Source: Serinus canaria
Lineage: Eukaryota > Chordata > Aves > Passeriformes > Fringillidae
Direction: 5' to 3'
DNA: 64,000 nt
NCBI RefSeq assembly: GCF_022539315.1
Contig: NC_066316.1
Span: 32,303,245 to 32,367,244, forward strand
Part shown: piece by piece, positions 38,407 through 50,825 of the stretch
How the letters are laid out: each line of letters starts with the position of its first letter
Position numbering within the stretch: the first letter of the stretch is position 1
The notes under the pieces: model-generated
The model's input: only the letters and a program-made list of their open reading frames with translations
Told to the model about the DNA's origin: nothing
The model's database searches: none
Made by a program: the position numbers and the translations under genes

Positions 38407-39752
38407 CTTATGTATATGTACTTGTTTCTTTGTCTTTCTTCTCTAAAAGCAATCTTCAGTTCTTTGAAGTGCATTACATTTATGAATGTTTCCCCCCCAC
38501 GCTATTCTTACTTCACTTTACAAAGGAGACAAATCTGCCCGTATTTCTGGTGAAAGTAGGAACCAGACAGTGCTCTTTTGGCATGCAAATTCCATCTGTA
38601 TCTTACAAATTACTCTTTCTTTTTCTTTTGTTTGAAGCAACAAATAGAACCTTCATGCCACTTCCCAAAAGGTATGTTCTGTGTAACCACTAAAGGCAGT
38701 GTCAGCCAAACAGCTGCCAAGAAAACCAGCACCAGCCTACTGATGTGCACAGTGCAGGAAGGATGACTGCTCTCACATGTCACCTCTGTGAATCTGTCCA
38801 ACCTCTTTGGAAACAGGCTGACAATGCTGATGTCAATCTTGAACTGCACTCATGAGCAAGACTATGCCTTTTCTCCCCATGGATTCTCTAACCTTGCTGG
38901 AGTTTATTGGATTTCCTGACAAAAGAAGTTATATTTATTCACTTTTGCTATATGTGCCTCAAAGGGTGTCAGAGCATGTCCTGATCAGAAAGCAGGTGGT
39001 GAGAGTGATGCTGCAATATGGTTCAATCTGGTTATATAAAACAGAAAACAGCTTCACAAAGTCATTTATTCAGTTCAGTGCATTTGTAATTTAATTTTGT
39101 TTTTAAAGTAAAATAACAAAACAAAAGAGAGCCTTTTAAAGACCTTTATCATTGAAATTTTGAGAAACAGCTCTTTTCCTCTCTTGTCCTTCAAATATAT
39201 CCATAATTTCAGGCAAAATAGTCATTATTGTTTTGTGAGGACATAATTATGCATGTATCTGCTAAATTAATTTTAATTAAAAAGACATTTCTTTCACCTT
39301 GACCCTTTAGACTTTGATTATGCAAACAATTTTGCATTCTGAGTATTTTTTTAACATATAAGTGTTTGCAGGTTAAGACTTCTGTGCCGCATAACTGCAG
39401 ATCATTTTCACTTAAATAGAACTATGACTTTTCCAGAAATAAGTATCTTCTACAGATGCACAGCCTGTCCCTCTTGCATTCAGCTGTGACCTTGAAAACT
39501 GATTAACAAAATAGTACTCTAAGGGATGCACGGCTTCACATAAAGCAAGTGAAGCATGTACAGGCCCTTGAGGGGTGCTTAGAGTATCTCATAGACTCTA
39601 ATGGTAATTCCTTTCTCTTTTAAAGCTATTAGGTGATTCTGGCTTGAGGCAATCCATAGTACTTTTCTCTTTATTTAATTTTTGTGCTACAGATTTTATG
39701 AATTATCTTATTACAAACCCTGTTTCATGTTTTAAAGGCAAAGTGAGTCTTT

Positions 39753-39819
39753 GTATGTCTGGTATCTATATGTATGTATCTGATATCTATGTGGATGTCT
39801 GGTGTCTATATGTCTAAGT
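39753..39819. repeat. Imperfect tandem array, about 20-bp unit, three copies
   Basis: Successive units GTATGTCTGGTATCTATAT, GTATGTATCTGATATCTATG and GATGTCTGGTGTCTATAT, then a partial unit. Confidence 0.8.
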
Positions 39820-40789
39820 GTCTTCTTCAGCCACTCAGATATTTTGGGTTGTTTGATTGATTTTACATGGCATAAACTTTGGCACAGTAAGAAGATGAAA
39901 AGTAGAGTTATGATTGTCTAAACCTGAAAACAAAGTGGTGCTTTTGCAGAGCATGTAGAGTGCCCTGCATTTAAGACCTCATTTCCTTCAACAGGGAGAA
40001 GAAGTATTAGAAAATATGCCATTTTCTACATTCCAAAATGTAGTACAGTTGTTGTCATTTAGTACCATTGGCAAGCTTTGAAAACCTGATTTCAAAACAT
40101 AATTTATTCATTAATGAGAGACTTGTAGATTATTGTACTTTTGACTTTCTCACTCTCTATGTTTGTACTTGAATTATGTTTTGATTAATGAGACATGACC
40201 TTCTGGAAGTCAGAACTAAGAAATAAAATACAATTTAAAGCATCCTACAAATCCCTCTCAATCTTGCAGCCAATATTTGTGTCTTTAAAATCAAATTTAC
40301 ATTACATGAACAGGGATATAAGGTATTGTTTATTAAGTCATTAAACTAGTAGAAAGCATTAAAAGAATTTTTGCTAGTGATAAAATAAAAAACAGAAGGC
40401 AAGACTGAAAAGTAGCTGGTCTTAAACATCTATAACGTGTTAAGGTACAGAAGTATGAAATGTAGCATTCCCTGCAATTCTGCTTTTTGTGTTCCTTGTT
40501 AAAAAATCTGGTACCAAAATAGAGTTTTGTTTGGTTTATAGTCTCCCAAAGTTAAAGAATTCCAGTTTCTGAAGCTAGAAAGATTAGGGATAATATACAG
40601 ATATTAGCTGGCCACTTGACAACTTCTGCTCTGGTTGTAGAGTGCTTCCCTTTCTGGGACAAAGAAATTGAATCTCCTGAGAATTTTGTTTTTCTTCTCT
40701 AACTTCTTTCATTTAATATAATGTGCTGTTTATAATAGCAAGGAATAAAATATTTCTATAAAGGTGTCCTACTGTGTTGTTAGGGTCTC

Positions 40790-41300
40790 TGTGGTGGTTT
40801 CAATTCTGCAGACGGTTTAGAACCAAACTGTGACCTCACATCAGTAAGTAGTTAAACCTGTGCCTGCTGCATCTGCATAATCCCAGCCAAACCAACAGGG
40901 TATAAATGCAGGTGTCTGTGCTTTGCTGGTAAGGGCCCAGACTCATCCAATGTAACCATCCTGCACTTTTTCTGAGTGATATCCTCCAAGAAGTGGTCAT
41001 GGAATGTCTTTAATGAGCCTCTCAGTGTGAGGTAGGATTTATAATGCTTTTTGTCAAAGGAAGCAGAGTGAATATTCATGGCGGCGGGTTTGTTTTTTTC
41101 TTTTGAGAATAAGACAGTTCTGGAAATGTCTGCTGTCATGAGAATGAATTTCACTGGAAAGAGCTCTTGCTTCAACCCTTTGCTGTCTTTTCTGATTATC
41201 TGAGCTAATCTGTATGCATATGAAAAATGTGTTTTGTATGATTTATCTTCCACTTTTCTGGATGTCCTGGTGCCTTGTAATGACCCCCTGTTTTCAGAGA
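40790..41300. other. Possible diverged LTR or promoter-like block (uncertain)
   Basis: TGTGGTGGTTT at 40790-40800 resembles the start of avian ERVL-type LTRs. TATAAATGCAGG near 40901 resembles a core promoter, and a rare CpG-bearing GGCGGCGGG occurs near 41080. A 133-codon frame spans 40852-41253 on the minus strand with no recognised domain. I find no matching LTR end and no target duplication, so this is a suggestion only. Confidence 0.25.
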
Positions 41301-41442
41301 GATATTTATGGTTTTGATCCTACTGTCTCAGAGTTTCCTGCTTTCTAGTATATACATTATCCATATTTGCAGTTCAGATGGTAATTATCTAAGGGTTAAA
41401 TCATTAACCCTTACGAAATGAAAATGTAATAAAAATTTACCA

Positions 41443-41487
41443 TTTTCAGTGGTAAAAAGCTAAAAATACAAAACTGATTTGGGAACT
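41443..41487. repeat. 45-bp local duplication, copy 1
   Basis: TTTTCAGTGGTAAAAAGC through GATTTGGGAACT. It matches 42729-42773 with two substitutions and no indel. Confidence 0.92.
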
Positions 41488-42364
41488 GAAAGTACTTTAG
41501 CTAGTACTAAAGCATGTTAGAAATGTTTCTGATGAAAGTGATTATTTTTCTTAGCAAGTTGAACGATACATTCTTGGCCTTCCAAAATATGTTACAGAAA
41601 AGTGAGCATTCTTTGGGATTCTATTTTCTGATCAAGAAATAGGATAATATTACTCTGTGTTCGTGTTCCTTTTCTTTTTTTGAGTTTGTTTTTCTTTTCC
41701 AAATGTATAAAAATGTTATTTTTTTTCTTTTTGTACAAGAGTCATAAGATTGTATTAAGCTCCTAAGGAAGTCAGGAGAATATCCTTTGAATTCTTTTAT
41801 TCCCCTGTCTCTTTCCTTCTCCCTGCTGTGTTTAATAGATTCTGCAAAAAACAAATTTGTTGTTGTTGTTGAAGGAAAAAAGGAAAGGAGGAGGGAAAAG
41901 GGAATGAAGGCTTTACATTAGATTTGCCAAGAAGGTTCAATGGGGTCATTTTTGATACCAGCAAGCATTTTTAATTGTTTTTTTATTTTAAAAGAAAAAT
42001 GCCTTCTAATTGTTTTATACAAGCAGTACACAGTCATGTAGTTGAATTTTACTATAAGTTTTATTTAAATGCAGTATGAAGCAGACTGGGCAGTATTGCA
42101 TTGACCTTGATTTTAAGTGCCAATGTTAAGCAATAGCTTTTGATACTTGGGCAGAGTATTCCATTAAAATGGCTCTTTTAAAAAAATTTTTCCATTTAGC
42201 ATTTATTGATATCTGTCTTATTGTTTACCATATGCCAGAGTGAAAAACATCCTACAGGTAAAAAGGTTTATTTTCTGAATTGTTTTGGGTTTTTTTTACA
42301 TTCAGTAGCATTTTTAACATTGCATTGCAGTTTTATTGTATTTTAGCATGGCTTTTCCTACTGT

Positions 42365-42380
42365 GCATATGATCATATGC
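42365..42380. repeat. Perfect 16-bp palindrome
   Basis: GCATATGATCATATGC is self-complementary. About one such site is expected by chance in a window this size. Confidence 0.9.
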
Positions 42381-42516
42381 CAATGAAAGATTGATTCTGC
42401 AAAGCTGTGAGTACTCAAGTTCTAGAACAGGATGTTACTTAAACATATGCTTGACTTTGAACATGTGAGTCATGGCTAAATATTCCAACAGAAGAATGCT
42501 TATTTTCCTTAACTTG

Positions 42517-42532
42517 TTTTTTTTTTTTTTTT
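42517..42532. repeat. Poly-T run before CAG
   Basis: About 16 T followed by CAG, so it looks superficially like a splice acceptor. The frames that follow lack any recognisable protein. Confidence 0.85.
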
Positions 42533-42728
42533 CAGTTACCCCTTCCAAGTTTTTTCTTCTCTAATAGCTTGTCTTGTCAAGATTGTATCACAATATCTAA
42601 ATTTTTAGAGCATGGGTACACAGATACCATAAGAGGAGGTATTTGCAAAATCTCAGTAGGGGTAGCTGTCTGTCTCAAGGTAGATGAGTTTCAAGACCTG
42701 AGGCAGATAAAAAATTACAGTGGTAAAA

Positions 42729-42773
42729 TTTTCAGTGGTAATAAGCTTAAAATACAAAACTGATTTGGGAACT
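42729..42773. repeat. 45-bp local duplication, copy 2
   Basis: Direct copy of 41443-41487, 1286 bp downstream. A short TACAGTGGTAAAA just before it (42716-42728) looks like a further partial repeat of its own first bases. Confidence 0.92.
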
Positions 42774-43830
42774 AAAATTGTAACATTCCTTCCTTGCTTG
42801 GTTATTGGAGGTTCTCTTGTGGATATTTCTTTTTTAAAAAATAACTCTTGGTCTCCATACACTTTTTTATCATGTTTCTCTGATATTTAAATTTTCTTTG
42901 GTACTTTAATGGCACTATACTTTTCTTAAAGTTAATAAGAGTGGGGTTACAGTGCCAGTTAGTACAATAAGCATAAAGTCATTGGTTTGTAGGAAAAAAA
43001 AGGTTATTTAACTAACAGCAGAAAACAGAGAAGTAACAACTTGATCTACACTCAGTAGCCTGTAGGTGAAATATTCTGTCTGTATTGACACACAGTCCAC
43101 TTTGTGCCTTGGGTTTCTGAAATGCTGCTTGTGTGTAACTGGCATTGCAATAGCTGCATGGGGAAAGGAAAATAAATGAGTGAAGACTTTCCAAACTCAG
43201 ACCTTATACTAACATTTTTTGAGTGTTTGTTGCCTATCAGAGAAAAAAGACATGAGGCCAAAACAACAAAAAGTTTTGCAAAATTTGACCAGTGCTGAAG
43301 AGCACAAATGTGTGGAACCACTACACCTGTCTGAGGTTTCTTCAGATACTTTGATATTGCTTGTGAAAATTGAGCAATCATTCAGCAATGATGTGTTGAA
43401 TACTGTGAGGTGGAACGAGTACCTTTAGCACATTAAAGCTTATCCTATACTGTGGCTTGACTAATGCTCTAAACATTCCAAACTTTTTATTGCAGAAAGA
43501 TGTGCTATCAGGTTTGGTCTGATTATACCAGATGCTTCCCTCATGTGCTGAAAGAAATATTGGAAGGCTTTCTTGCCTTCTTCAAGGTTTGACTTGCAGC
43601 ACAGCAAAGTGAGGCAACCTACTTTTTCCTAACTGTGGGACCTTGATAAATTATGATTTTCCCACGCAGAACAGCCTTTTGTTTCTCAACATTCTGCAGA
43701 TGTGAGAAGTTTGTCTGTATGGTTGCAGTCATTATGTGCTTTTTTTCATTTATGCAACTTTGCTGTTTTGCTCAGCTAGTGGGCTTAGCATAAAATTGGC
43801 ATGACTTCACTGAATCAGCTAACATAGGTG

Positions 43831-43871
43831 GCTGGCTGCTTGCAAATTGTTGGAAGAGGCAAGCAGCCAGC
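43831..43871. repeat. Inverted repeat, 13-bp perfect arms, 15-nt loop
   Basis: GCTGGCTGCTTGC (43831-43843) pairs perfectly with GCAAGCAGCCAGC (43859-43871). The arms are markedly more GC-rich than the surroundings. Confidence 0.94.
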
Positions 43872-45448
43872 AAGGGCTGTTGCTCAGCCAAGAATATGGT
43901 ATACATTCAGGTCCCAGAAAAATTTTTAGATTTTAAAATAAGATTTGTCACTGTTCATCCTTGGCAAATTGTTTCGTGGTGAAAATTAATATCTGGTCAA
44001 AAGTTGTTAAACCAATCAAAGTATGCATGGAGCAAATTGTAAGTGTTTTTATCCCTTGCTTTAAAAGATTTAAAGAATTTCTTGCCAGTGTGAGACTAGG
44101 GATTAAGTATCACATCCTGGTGAGAATGTTAACTGCTGCCATGGGTGGGATTTTGGGTCTGGGTTTGAGGCCCAGTGCAGAGAGTTCTATAGGGTGTGTT
44201 GGTTGGTTTGTTTTGGTTTTTTTCTGTATTATGTTTTTACCAGGAAGGATTCAGAAAATATTTGTCAGAAAAGCTGGCTGCTTGGACAAAATGGCTTACA
44301 ATTTCAGAAAAGGAGATAAAAAACAAAAACAAAACAGTCGACACCGCCATCCTTATTCATTCCAAGAAAAAGAATTTTACAGATAGTGGAAAGTTGTATT
44401 CAACTATGTTTTTGTACACAATTGACAGTTAATGGATTCAACATTGAGTGATTTAAAGAAAAACAAATTTTGGACCTTCATAAGTTTGAATTCAAATGAC
44501 ATTATTTTCCTTAGCCTGCTTCACTGCTATCAGATTCTTGCTGCTTTGTTGTTTGTGTGCTTATGCTTGAGTATATTCTCCCTGTCTCTGCCAAGTACCT
44601 ACCTCTCCAACTCATTCTACCATGAAAGTCCTGACTTCATTTCTTCCTACATGTATAAGTTTCTCCTTTTTATAAACCACCCCAGAGTTCTAGTGCATTT
44701 GTATTTGATTGGCAACTTCCAGTTTTGTTTGTTTGATTTTAAGAAAACCAAGGCAATTAGAAAGTTTTATGGAGTGGAATATTTTATGTGCTGATTTTAT
44801 GAGTATAGCTTTATTGTCATAATCTTAAATGGCAATGACATGAATTTTCTCTGCTGGGTGAGTTATTAACAACTTCTGAACTCCTGCCTTCAGAATTATC
44901 TTTTTTTTTAAATTTTATTTTATTCTCCTTTTCTAAATCTCTTTTAATGATGCCTTCTAGGTAAAGAGATAATTTCATGGGAACTTCTGAAAACAGAGCT
45001 TTATGGCTGAAGCTTTGCTTTGTGACCTACATGTCTTTTTTGACAATCAAGGTTGTTGAAAGACTTTTTCCCTTCAAAAGAGTAAAATAAATAATTCACA
45101 AAGCATATTTTAACCAAATACCAAAACAGAGATATATTTACCTTGGAATGTAAAAGCTCATTAAATTAAATGCCTAATAATTGAGTCAAATACAAAGCTG
45201 CAATTCTCCTAGCTGTGGAATGCTGCAGCAGTGAAGGTAAGGCTTGCCAAGGTACACCACAAAAGCAGGTTGATCTCCTGCATTTGTGTACTTCTTTACA
45301 TTTTACCTGGTCAGACCATTCTACTGACCAGAATCACATCCAGCTTGGTGCTAAATACAGAATTGCACCACTTGCTTTGTGCTTCTTTATAGTCCAAAAT
45401 TTATCTTTTCATAATGTCACAAATACCAGGTTTAGATACATGTGCTCA

Positions 45449-45530
45449 GAAAAAAGAAAAAAAAAACAACAACAAAACCCAAAGAAACAAAAACAAAACA
45501 AACTCCAAACAACAAAACCTTATCAAAATT
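45449..45530. repeat. A/C-rich low-complexity tract
   Basis: AAAAAAAAAACAACAACAAA and similar (CAAA)-like words. It lies inside a Lys/Gln/Asn-rich 128-codon frame that is therefore not credible as coding. Confidence 0.85.
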
Positions 45531-48175
45531 ACCTTTCCCATGTAAGATTATTCTGTAAGAAAGTTCCTGAATTAAAAGACCCATTGGAACAGGACCTGTA
45601 GAATATCCTGTTGAAGTTTGTATTCTACGTCTTTGTAAGTTTTACCTTGAAGAATTCTTTTCATTTTTTACCCTAAAGTTTCTGATACTCCATTTTACTT
45701 AACTGTTTCTTAGTAAGCAATATGTAATTTAGTTGTTTCCACTGTCAGTTGGCTATAGAAGGATTTATTTTGCAGTTGGTGATTCTCAGTCCCAAAACAA
45801 TAGGCATTCTTTCTTTTAAAACTATAGCTTGTTATTATTTCTTTTTTTTTTAAAATCTCTCATTTGCTCTGCTTCTCTGGACTGCATTGATGTCTTTTTA
45901 TCTATTGTCGTACTAGATTTTTTTCTCTCTTTTCTGCTTTTGATTCTCTGTATTTGATGTGAGCTTACATTGTTTGATTTGAACTAAAAGTAAAATGCTT
46001 TGAATCAAGAATTGCATCCCATTCCAGGTTTATTTACTGTCTGGAGCTCTGTTTACCCTGAGTACATGAAAATTATTTCCATGTAAATCTTCTTTTGCAT
46101 GTAGCATTTGGATTTGGGGCCAAGCTTGACCAACTGCTAGGTAACAACTTTTGACAAAAAAATTATTCATATTTCATTTTTTAGAGCCACAAAAATAATT
46201 TACTTTTCTCCAGTAAATATCTTCTTGGAGATTGTGCACATTTGGCTTTTCACTTTTGATACTTCATTGTCTTTTTTTTTTTTCCCATCCATGACAGATT
46301 TCTTCTGCCCTGTCTTCATTTCAAATTCATTGCAGCGACTGACCATTCATTTGAAAAATTAACTTAAAATTACCATATGTCCTCTCTGAACTGAGTTCTG
46401 TTCTTCACTGCTTCCAAATTTCTACAAGAATCTGTTTCTCTAAATAGTTGGCACTTCTAGGTGTTGGATAGCAATTCTAAAAACCCAGTTCCATGACAAT
46501 TTAGTATTTGAAGTATGACTAAATGAAATAGCATAGTTCTTTTCCAGCTTTTAACTTAGTGTTTCAAAATTAAAATACAAGGGACTTCATAACCATTGTG
46601 ATTTTGTGGGTGATTGAGCTGAATAGATGCACTTTTAGTTTAGTAGACAGTAGGAAATGGACATAGAGACAAAACTACCATGTATATCTTCTTTTCTATT
46701 TTCATTTTTTCCTACTGTACATCCCACAGAAGCAGTACTCCTCTCAAAGTTTGGGCTCAAACAATAGTAGTAGTCCTCCAAAATGTTACCACTGTCCCTT
46801 GTATTTTAGAAGTTAAGTGCCTTACTTTCTCCAGTAATTGATTTGTAGCTAAACTATTGTTAGGCTTATAGAAAAAAAATCTCATTTTCTTTCTTATCTT
46901 AGATTATTGTTAGGGATGTATTATTCTTATTGTTCTTTTCCATAATACTTTTTAGATATGTGTTCTTCCAGAAACTTAGCAATCACACTTCAGTTCATAA
47001 TCAGTCCATAATCAGTCTGTGATGTGTTTTGTGTGGTGAGAATGTCACTGACTGAAGAACTTTGCTGTTGCTGGCAGTGTCTGAAGAGAGATCATTTTTG
47101 TATCACTCTGTGCAGTGTCCAAGTTGTTGGACATGTGTATATGGGCATCTCATAAAGACAGCACTGAGAGTCTCAGTATAAGGAAAAATGTTTCTCACTA
47201 AGGAAGCTGACTACTCAGATGTGAAGTGGCTCCCCATGGATTTTGCACTATTTTGCCGTTCCATCCAGGGTATAGAAAGGTTCCTCAGATGTCAAGTCCA
47301 TATGAGCTGATCCTGAGCATCAGTTTTTGAAAACTAAAGAATTACCAGTTTGCAATGATGTTTCCAGACTGTCTTCCTGACTTCCTTAGAGTCCTGTTTC
47401 TTGGAATTTATCCATACTGCAAGTGCTCTATTCAGAAATTTCGTTTATGGTGACAATCCTGCCTTTCCTGTTGCTTTGGTCTCATACTTTTGATCAGTCA
47501 GCCAACTAACGTGGAAAAGGTGTTTGTGAAAAAATACAGCAGAGATATAGGATGTGTGTCACTGTAAAAGGCAATGTTCTGTTGGCTGAGATGAAATTCA
47601 GAGATTTTTGGACACTGTTGCATGTTTCAGCAGCAGCCTGCAGAAGGCATGGGGAACAGTTGGATAGTGAGTATTCATTTGCTGAGGCAAAAGCAGGTTT
47701 AAACAAGAGTTAGTTTGATGATGACACAGCCAATGATGTATCAACTAGAACATCTAATTTTTCTATAGGTAGAAACATATTTTAAATTAACTAGTGTAGC
47801 ATTTTATTTTGGGAAGTGTTAAAACCATCCCTCACTGAAGAAGTAATTTCTGCTTCAGTTTTTTTTCTGAACAGCTCACAAATCGGTGCAAGGCACATTT
47901 CACACTCAATGTGAAAAGTCATAGCTCTGCATTTTATATCTGGGATTTTCATGGACAGACAAGGAAAGTCAGCCAAATTCATCCTTTCTAAAGGACAATT
48001 TCTACTTCAAAGAAACATTCTAAAATGTGCCTAAATGTAATTTTCTTTGTATTAGTAAAATATTAAGGAAATGTGTGGATATGAAGAATTTGGGTCTCTT
48101 CCACTGTGAAAGATGTGGTCTTGTGGGACACCTTGCCTTCATGAGGCAAAGCACTGGAGGAGACACAGTGCCAAT

Positions 48176-48240
48176 GGGGTTGCTTTTTCTTTGCTTTGGT
48201 CTTCCAATAGGAAGAGCAAAACAGGAAGACAAGCAACCCC
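48176..48240. repeat. 65-nt imperfect hairpin (long inverted repeat)
   Basis: The left arm is 48176-48205, the loop AATA is 48206-48209 and the right arm is 48210-48240. The outer stem is 10 perfect pairs (GGGGTTGCTT with AAGCAACCCC). Then come a 2x1 internal loop, 4 pairs, a 2-nt bulge, 2 pairs, a single mismatch, 4 pairs, a single mismatch and 6 terminal pairs (TCTTCC with GGAAGA). In all 26 base pairs form. Two small stems lie just upstream: TTGCCT/AGGCAA (about 48133-48149) and GCACTG/CAGTGC (48151-48171). It could be an inverted-repeat remnant or a structured RNA. Confidence 0.9.
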
Positions 48241-50825
48241 TATCTATGTGCAAAAACTGTAAGCATCAGTAGATTGATTAAACTGGCTCACCCTGAGTCC
48301 ATGCTTGCATTTCTTTTCTAAAGTCTGTAAGACTGGAAACAAGCATTTTTTCAAAAACCCAAAGAGGTGAGTCTGGTAATGGTGCTTCACAAGGACAAGG
48401 TTGATACTGGAGTCCTTTTCTTGACAGCTGCATTTGCTGACCCTTTTGGCAAGGCACAATTCTGGAAGAGGGGCGTACCTGGAACATTTGGTTGCACCTC
48501 TCATGCCCTCTTCTTAAACAATCATTTACTGGTTATTATGATGGGAAACAATGATGCTTTTAAAAAACCATAAGTAACTCAGAGTAATCAGCTGTTTTGC
48601 AGGCAGACACTTCCTGAGTTCCCCGGGGTTTCTATCAGCAAACTGTAGTAATGATGCTGATTTGCACAGAGCTATTGTTTCAGCTGTAAATACCTGAATT
48701 GATTACCCAGGAGCCATGGTCTCAGTGTAGCATTGTTTTCCTTTGTTCTTGATTGTGTTAGGTATCCTGCACAGCAGGGGGCCTGTAACCACGGCAGAGT
48801 CACCTTGGGACTTCAAGTATGGTAATCTAAATGAATTCTTTGTTACTGTAAATTACAAACAGAACAACAGCAGCCTGCTGCCACTTTTATAAATATGTAT
48901 GGTTTACCTGCCAATGAAATTATGGTAAGGGATAGATCAAAGTGAATTAGTACTTGTCAAGCAAATTTGATTAGTCATTTTGGACTTTAATTTTATTCCT
49001 TTTTCTCTGATTTGTGACACAGTAACAAAATTAATGGGTTTGCTCTCCTTATAGGCAAAGCTGTTGATCACACTGAAAGCTGGTTTCAGATAATGCAGCA
49101 TTGGCAAGTGATGCTTCTATACAGACCATCTTGATGCCACATCTGGGGCTTGTGTAGTGCCCATAGTGGTGGTGTGCACTTGTACATGGTGAGGGGTGAG
49201 CTCTGTCTTGTGAACATCTGCACAGTGCTGGCTGTGCAACAGAAAACCCCTGCTCTCTTCCAGTTCTTGCAGTAGGATTGCTCTCCTCCCCCACCTCTTT
49301 TTTCCTTTTCCTTGTAAAATAGGAATTTCTGGTTCAGCTTCACTTCAAAGTGACTGAAATATTCCAAGAAGCCATAAACATTTCTTTCTTTTTGGTTTCA
49401 GCCTGTAATTATCACTTAGCAAACGAGACCTCTTTATAGCAGGTGGTGTCTCTTCACCTTAAAATATTCTCAGACAATAAATTATCTGCCAGACAAAGCA
49501 ATTATGTTCTGCTGTATTCACATGCCTAGAAAATACCTCAAAACAGGTACTTGAAAAGAAATATTCCTATGAAAATCAGAGATGAGAATAAAGAGAACCC
49601 ATCTACATTTGGTAGGGAGAGCCAGGTCTCACAAACAACTTTTTTATTGTGCTGACCCAGATGTGCAGATAGAGCTTAAAGATCCATGTTAGCCAAAGGG
49701 GACTCCTTCCAGAAGAAGCAATACAAGACAGACATGAGAAATCAGAGGAACTGGGACAAAATAGCAGGAGTTTTCTGCTGTTTTTTCCCTTTTCTTGGTA
49801 TACTGTGAGGCTAGAATTCATTTATCTTACAGTGAAAGGAATGAAAAAAGGAAACATTTTCATTACTCTTTGTTCCTGGTATTGTTTTGCCAAAGCATCT
49901 GAGCAGTCCTATACATGCTTCCTAAAACCAACAATCCCTTGAAATTAATTTTAATAAAACATGAATGATTCTGTGATCGGTACATTACTCAACCCTGCAG
50001 CAATAAATTAAGGACACATGCCCCAAGGGGGAATCCTGCCCTAAACAATCATGTTCCCACAGAGTAGAAGTCTGAGATACTGGAACATTGAAATTGTGAG
50101 AAATTAGATCCTGATTCCACAAGCATATGTTAGCAGCAATACTGCAAGTAGTCTCCAGTGGCTTTAACTGGCTAACTGCTTATCTCTGCTATAGTAAGAT
50201 GCACAGTCGTGCCCTCTGTAGATACTTTTCCAGATGCAGTCTCTGCTGAATTATGGTCTTTTTTCAATGAAAATACTCATACTATTTCATGGCAGGGCTT
50301 TCCATGGACAAGGGAGGCAAGTCAGTTTGCCTCACTGTCTTTTAAAAGATTAATTGTAACCCTCTGAATCACAGGTCCCAGGTTTCTATTCTAGATGTGG
50401 AAGGCTTTTGTGCTTGCTTTGGCTTTTGCAAAGTAAGCAATGGCAAGAGTTAATAGGTAAAAGCATGCTGTATTGTGTTATACTGCATTTGGTTTTCTCA
50501 AACACTTTGTGGCAGTTGACACAAGCCAAACCAAGATGAGCTTATTGTGCAAGATGAGCATTAAGTGCATCCATTTTATAGGCTAAAAAATTGTCTAACA
50601 GGAGCCAGAACCAACACATACAAAGCTATGGGCTTGCAAGGGGGTGCTGAAACAAGCAGCTTGTGTTTGGTAACTGCTGAGCCCTTGGGGATCTTGTTTA
50701 CACTCCAGGGACTTAGATTTCTTCACAACCTTTATCAGTGAGATTATTTGCTGAGTTAACAAAATGCTAATCTTCAGGCATTTCTACTAGTCTAGAGAAT
50801 TTCTGCAGCTAACCCAGGGAATTGC

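Larger units (their letters stand above)
33846..40789. other. Unannotated intron sequence with minor structures
   Basis: No exon or large repeat recognised. It holds interleaved inverted repeats at 36550-36591, an 11-bp inverted repeat at 38033-38058, a TG/TA tract at 38381-38406 and an imperfect tandem array at 39753-39819. Confidence 0.55.
42774..48175. other. Unannotated intron sequence
   Basis: No exon or transposon recognised. It contains the inverted repeat at 43831-43871 and the A-rich tract at 45449-45530. Frames at 43961-44386 (141 codons), 44432-44794 (120) and 45215-45601 (128), all plus strand, are AT-rich with no domains. I consider them fortuitous. Confidence 0.55.

Noticed and set aside
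42365..42380. 16-bp palindrome as a regulatory site
   Set aside because: Expected about once by chance in this window. Unlike the 22-bp palindrome, it does not stand out.
42517..42540. Poly-T followed by CAG as a splice acceptor for another parkin exon
   Set aside because: The downstream frames do not match the expected RING1 sequence and no matching donor at the right distance was seen.
43961..44794. Consecutive plus-strand frames of 141 and 120 codons
   Set aside because: Phe/Leu/Lys-rich translations of AT-rich DNA without recognisable motifs. They do not resemble any parkin exon or known nested gene.
45215..45601. 128-codon plus-strand frame
   Set aside because: Runs through an A/C-rich simple repeat (Lys/Gln/Asn runs). 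Not credible as coding.
48027..48272. Plus- and minus-strand frames sharing a similar LPIGR-KQ peptide
   Set aside because: The resemblance comes from the inverted repeat at 48176-48240 being read on both strands, not from related proteins.
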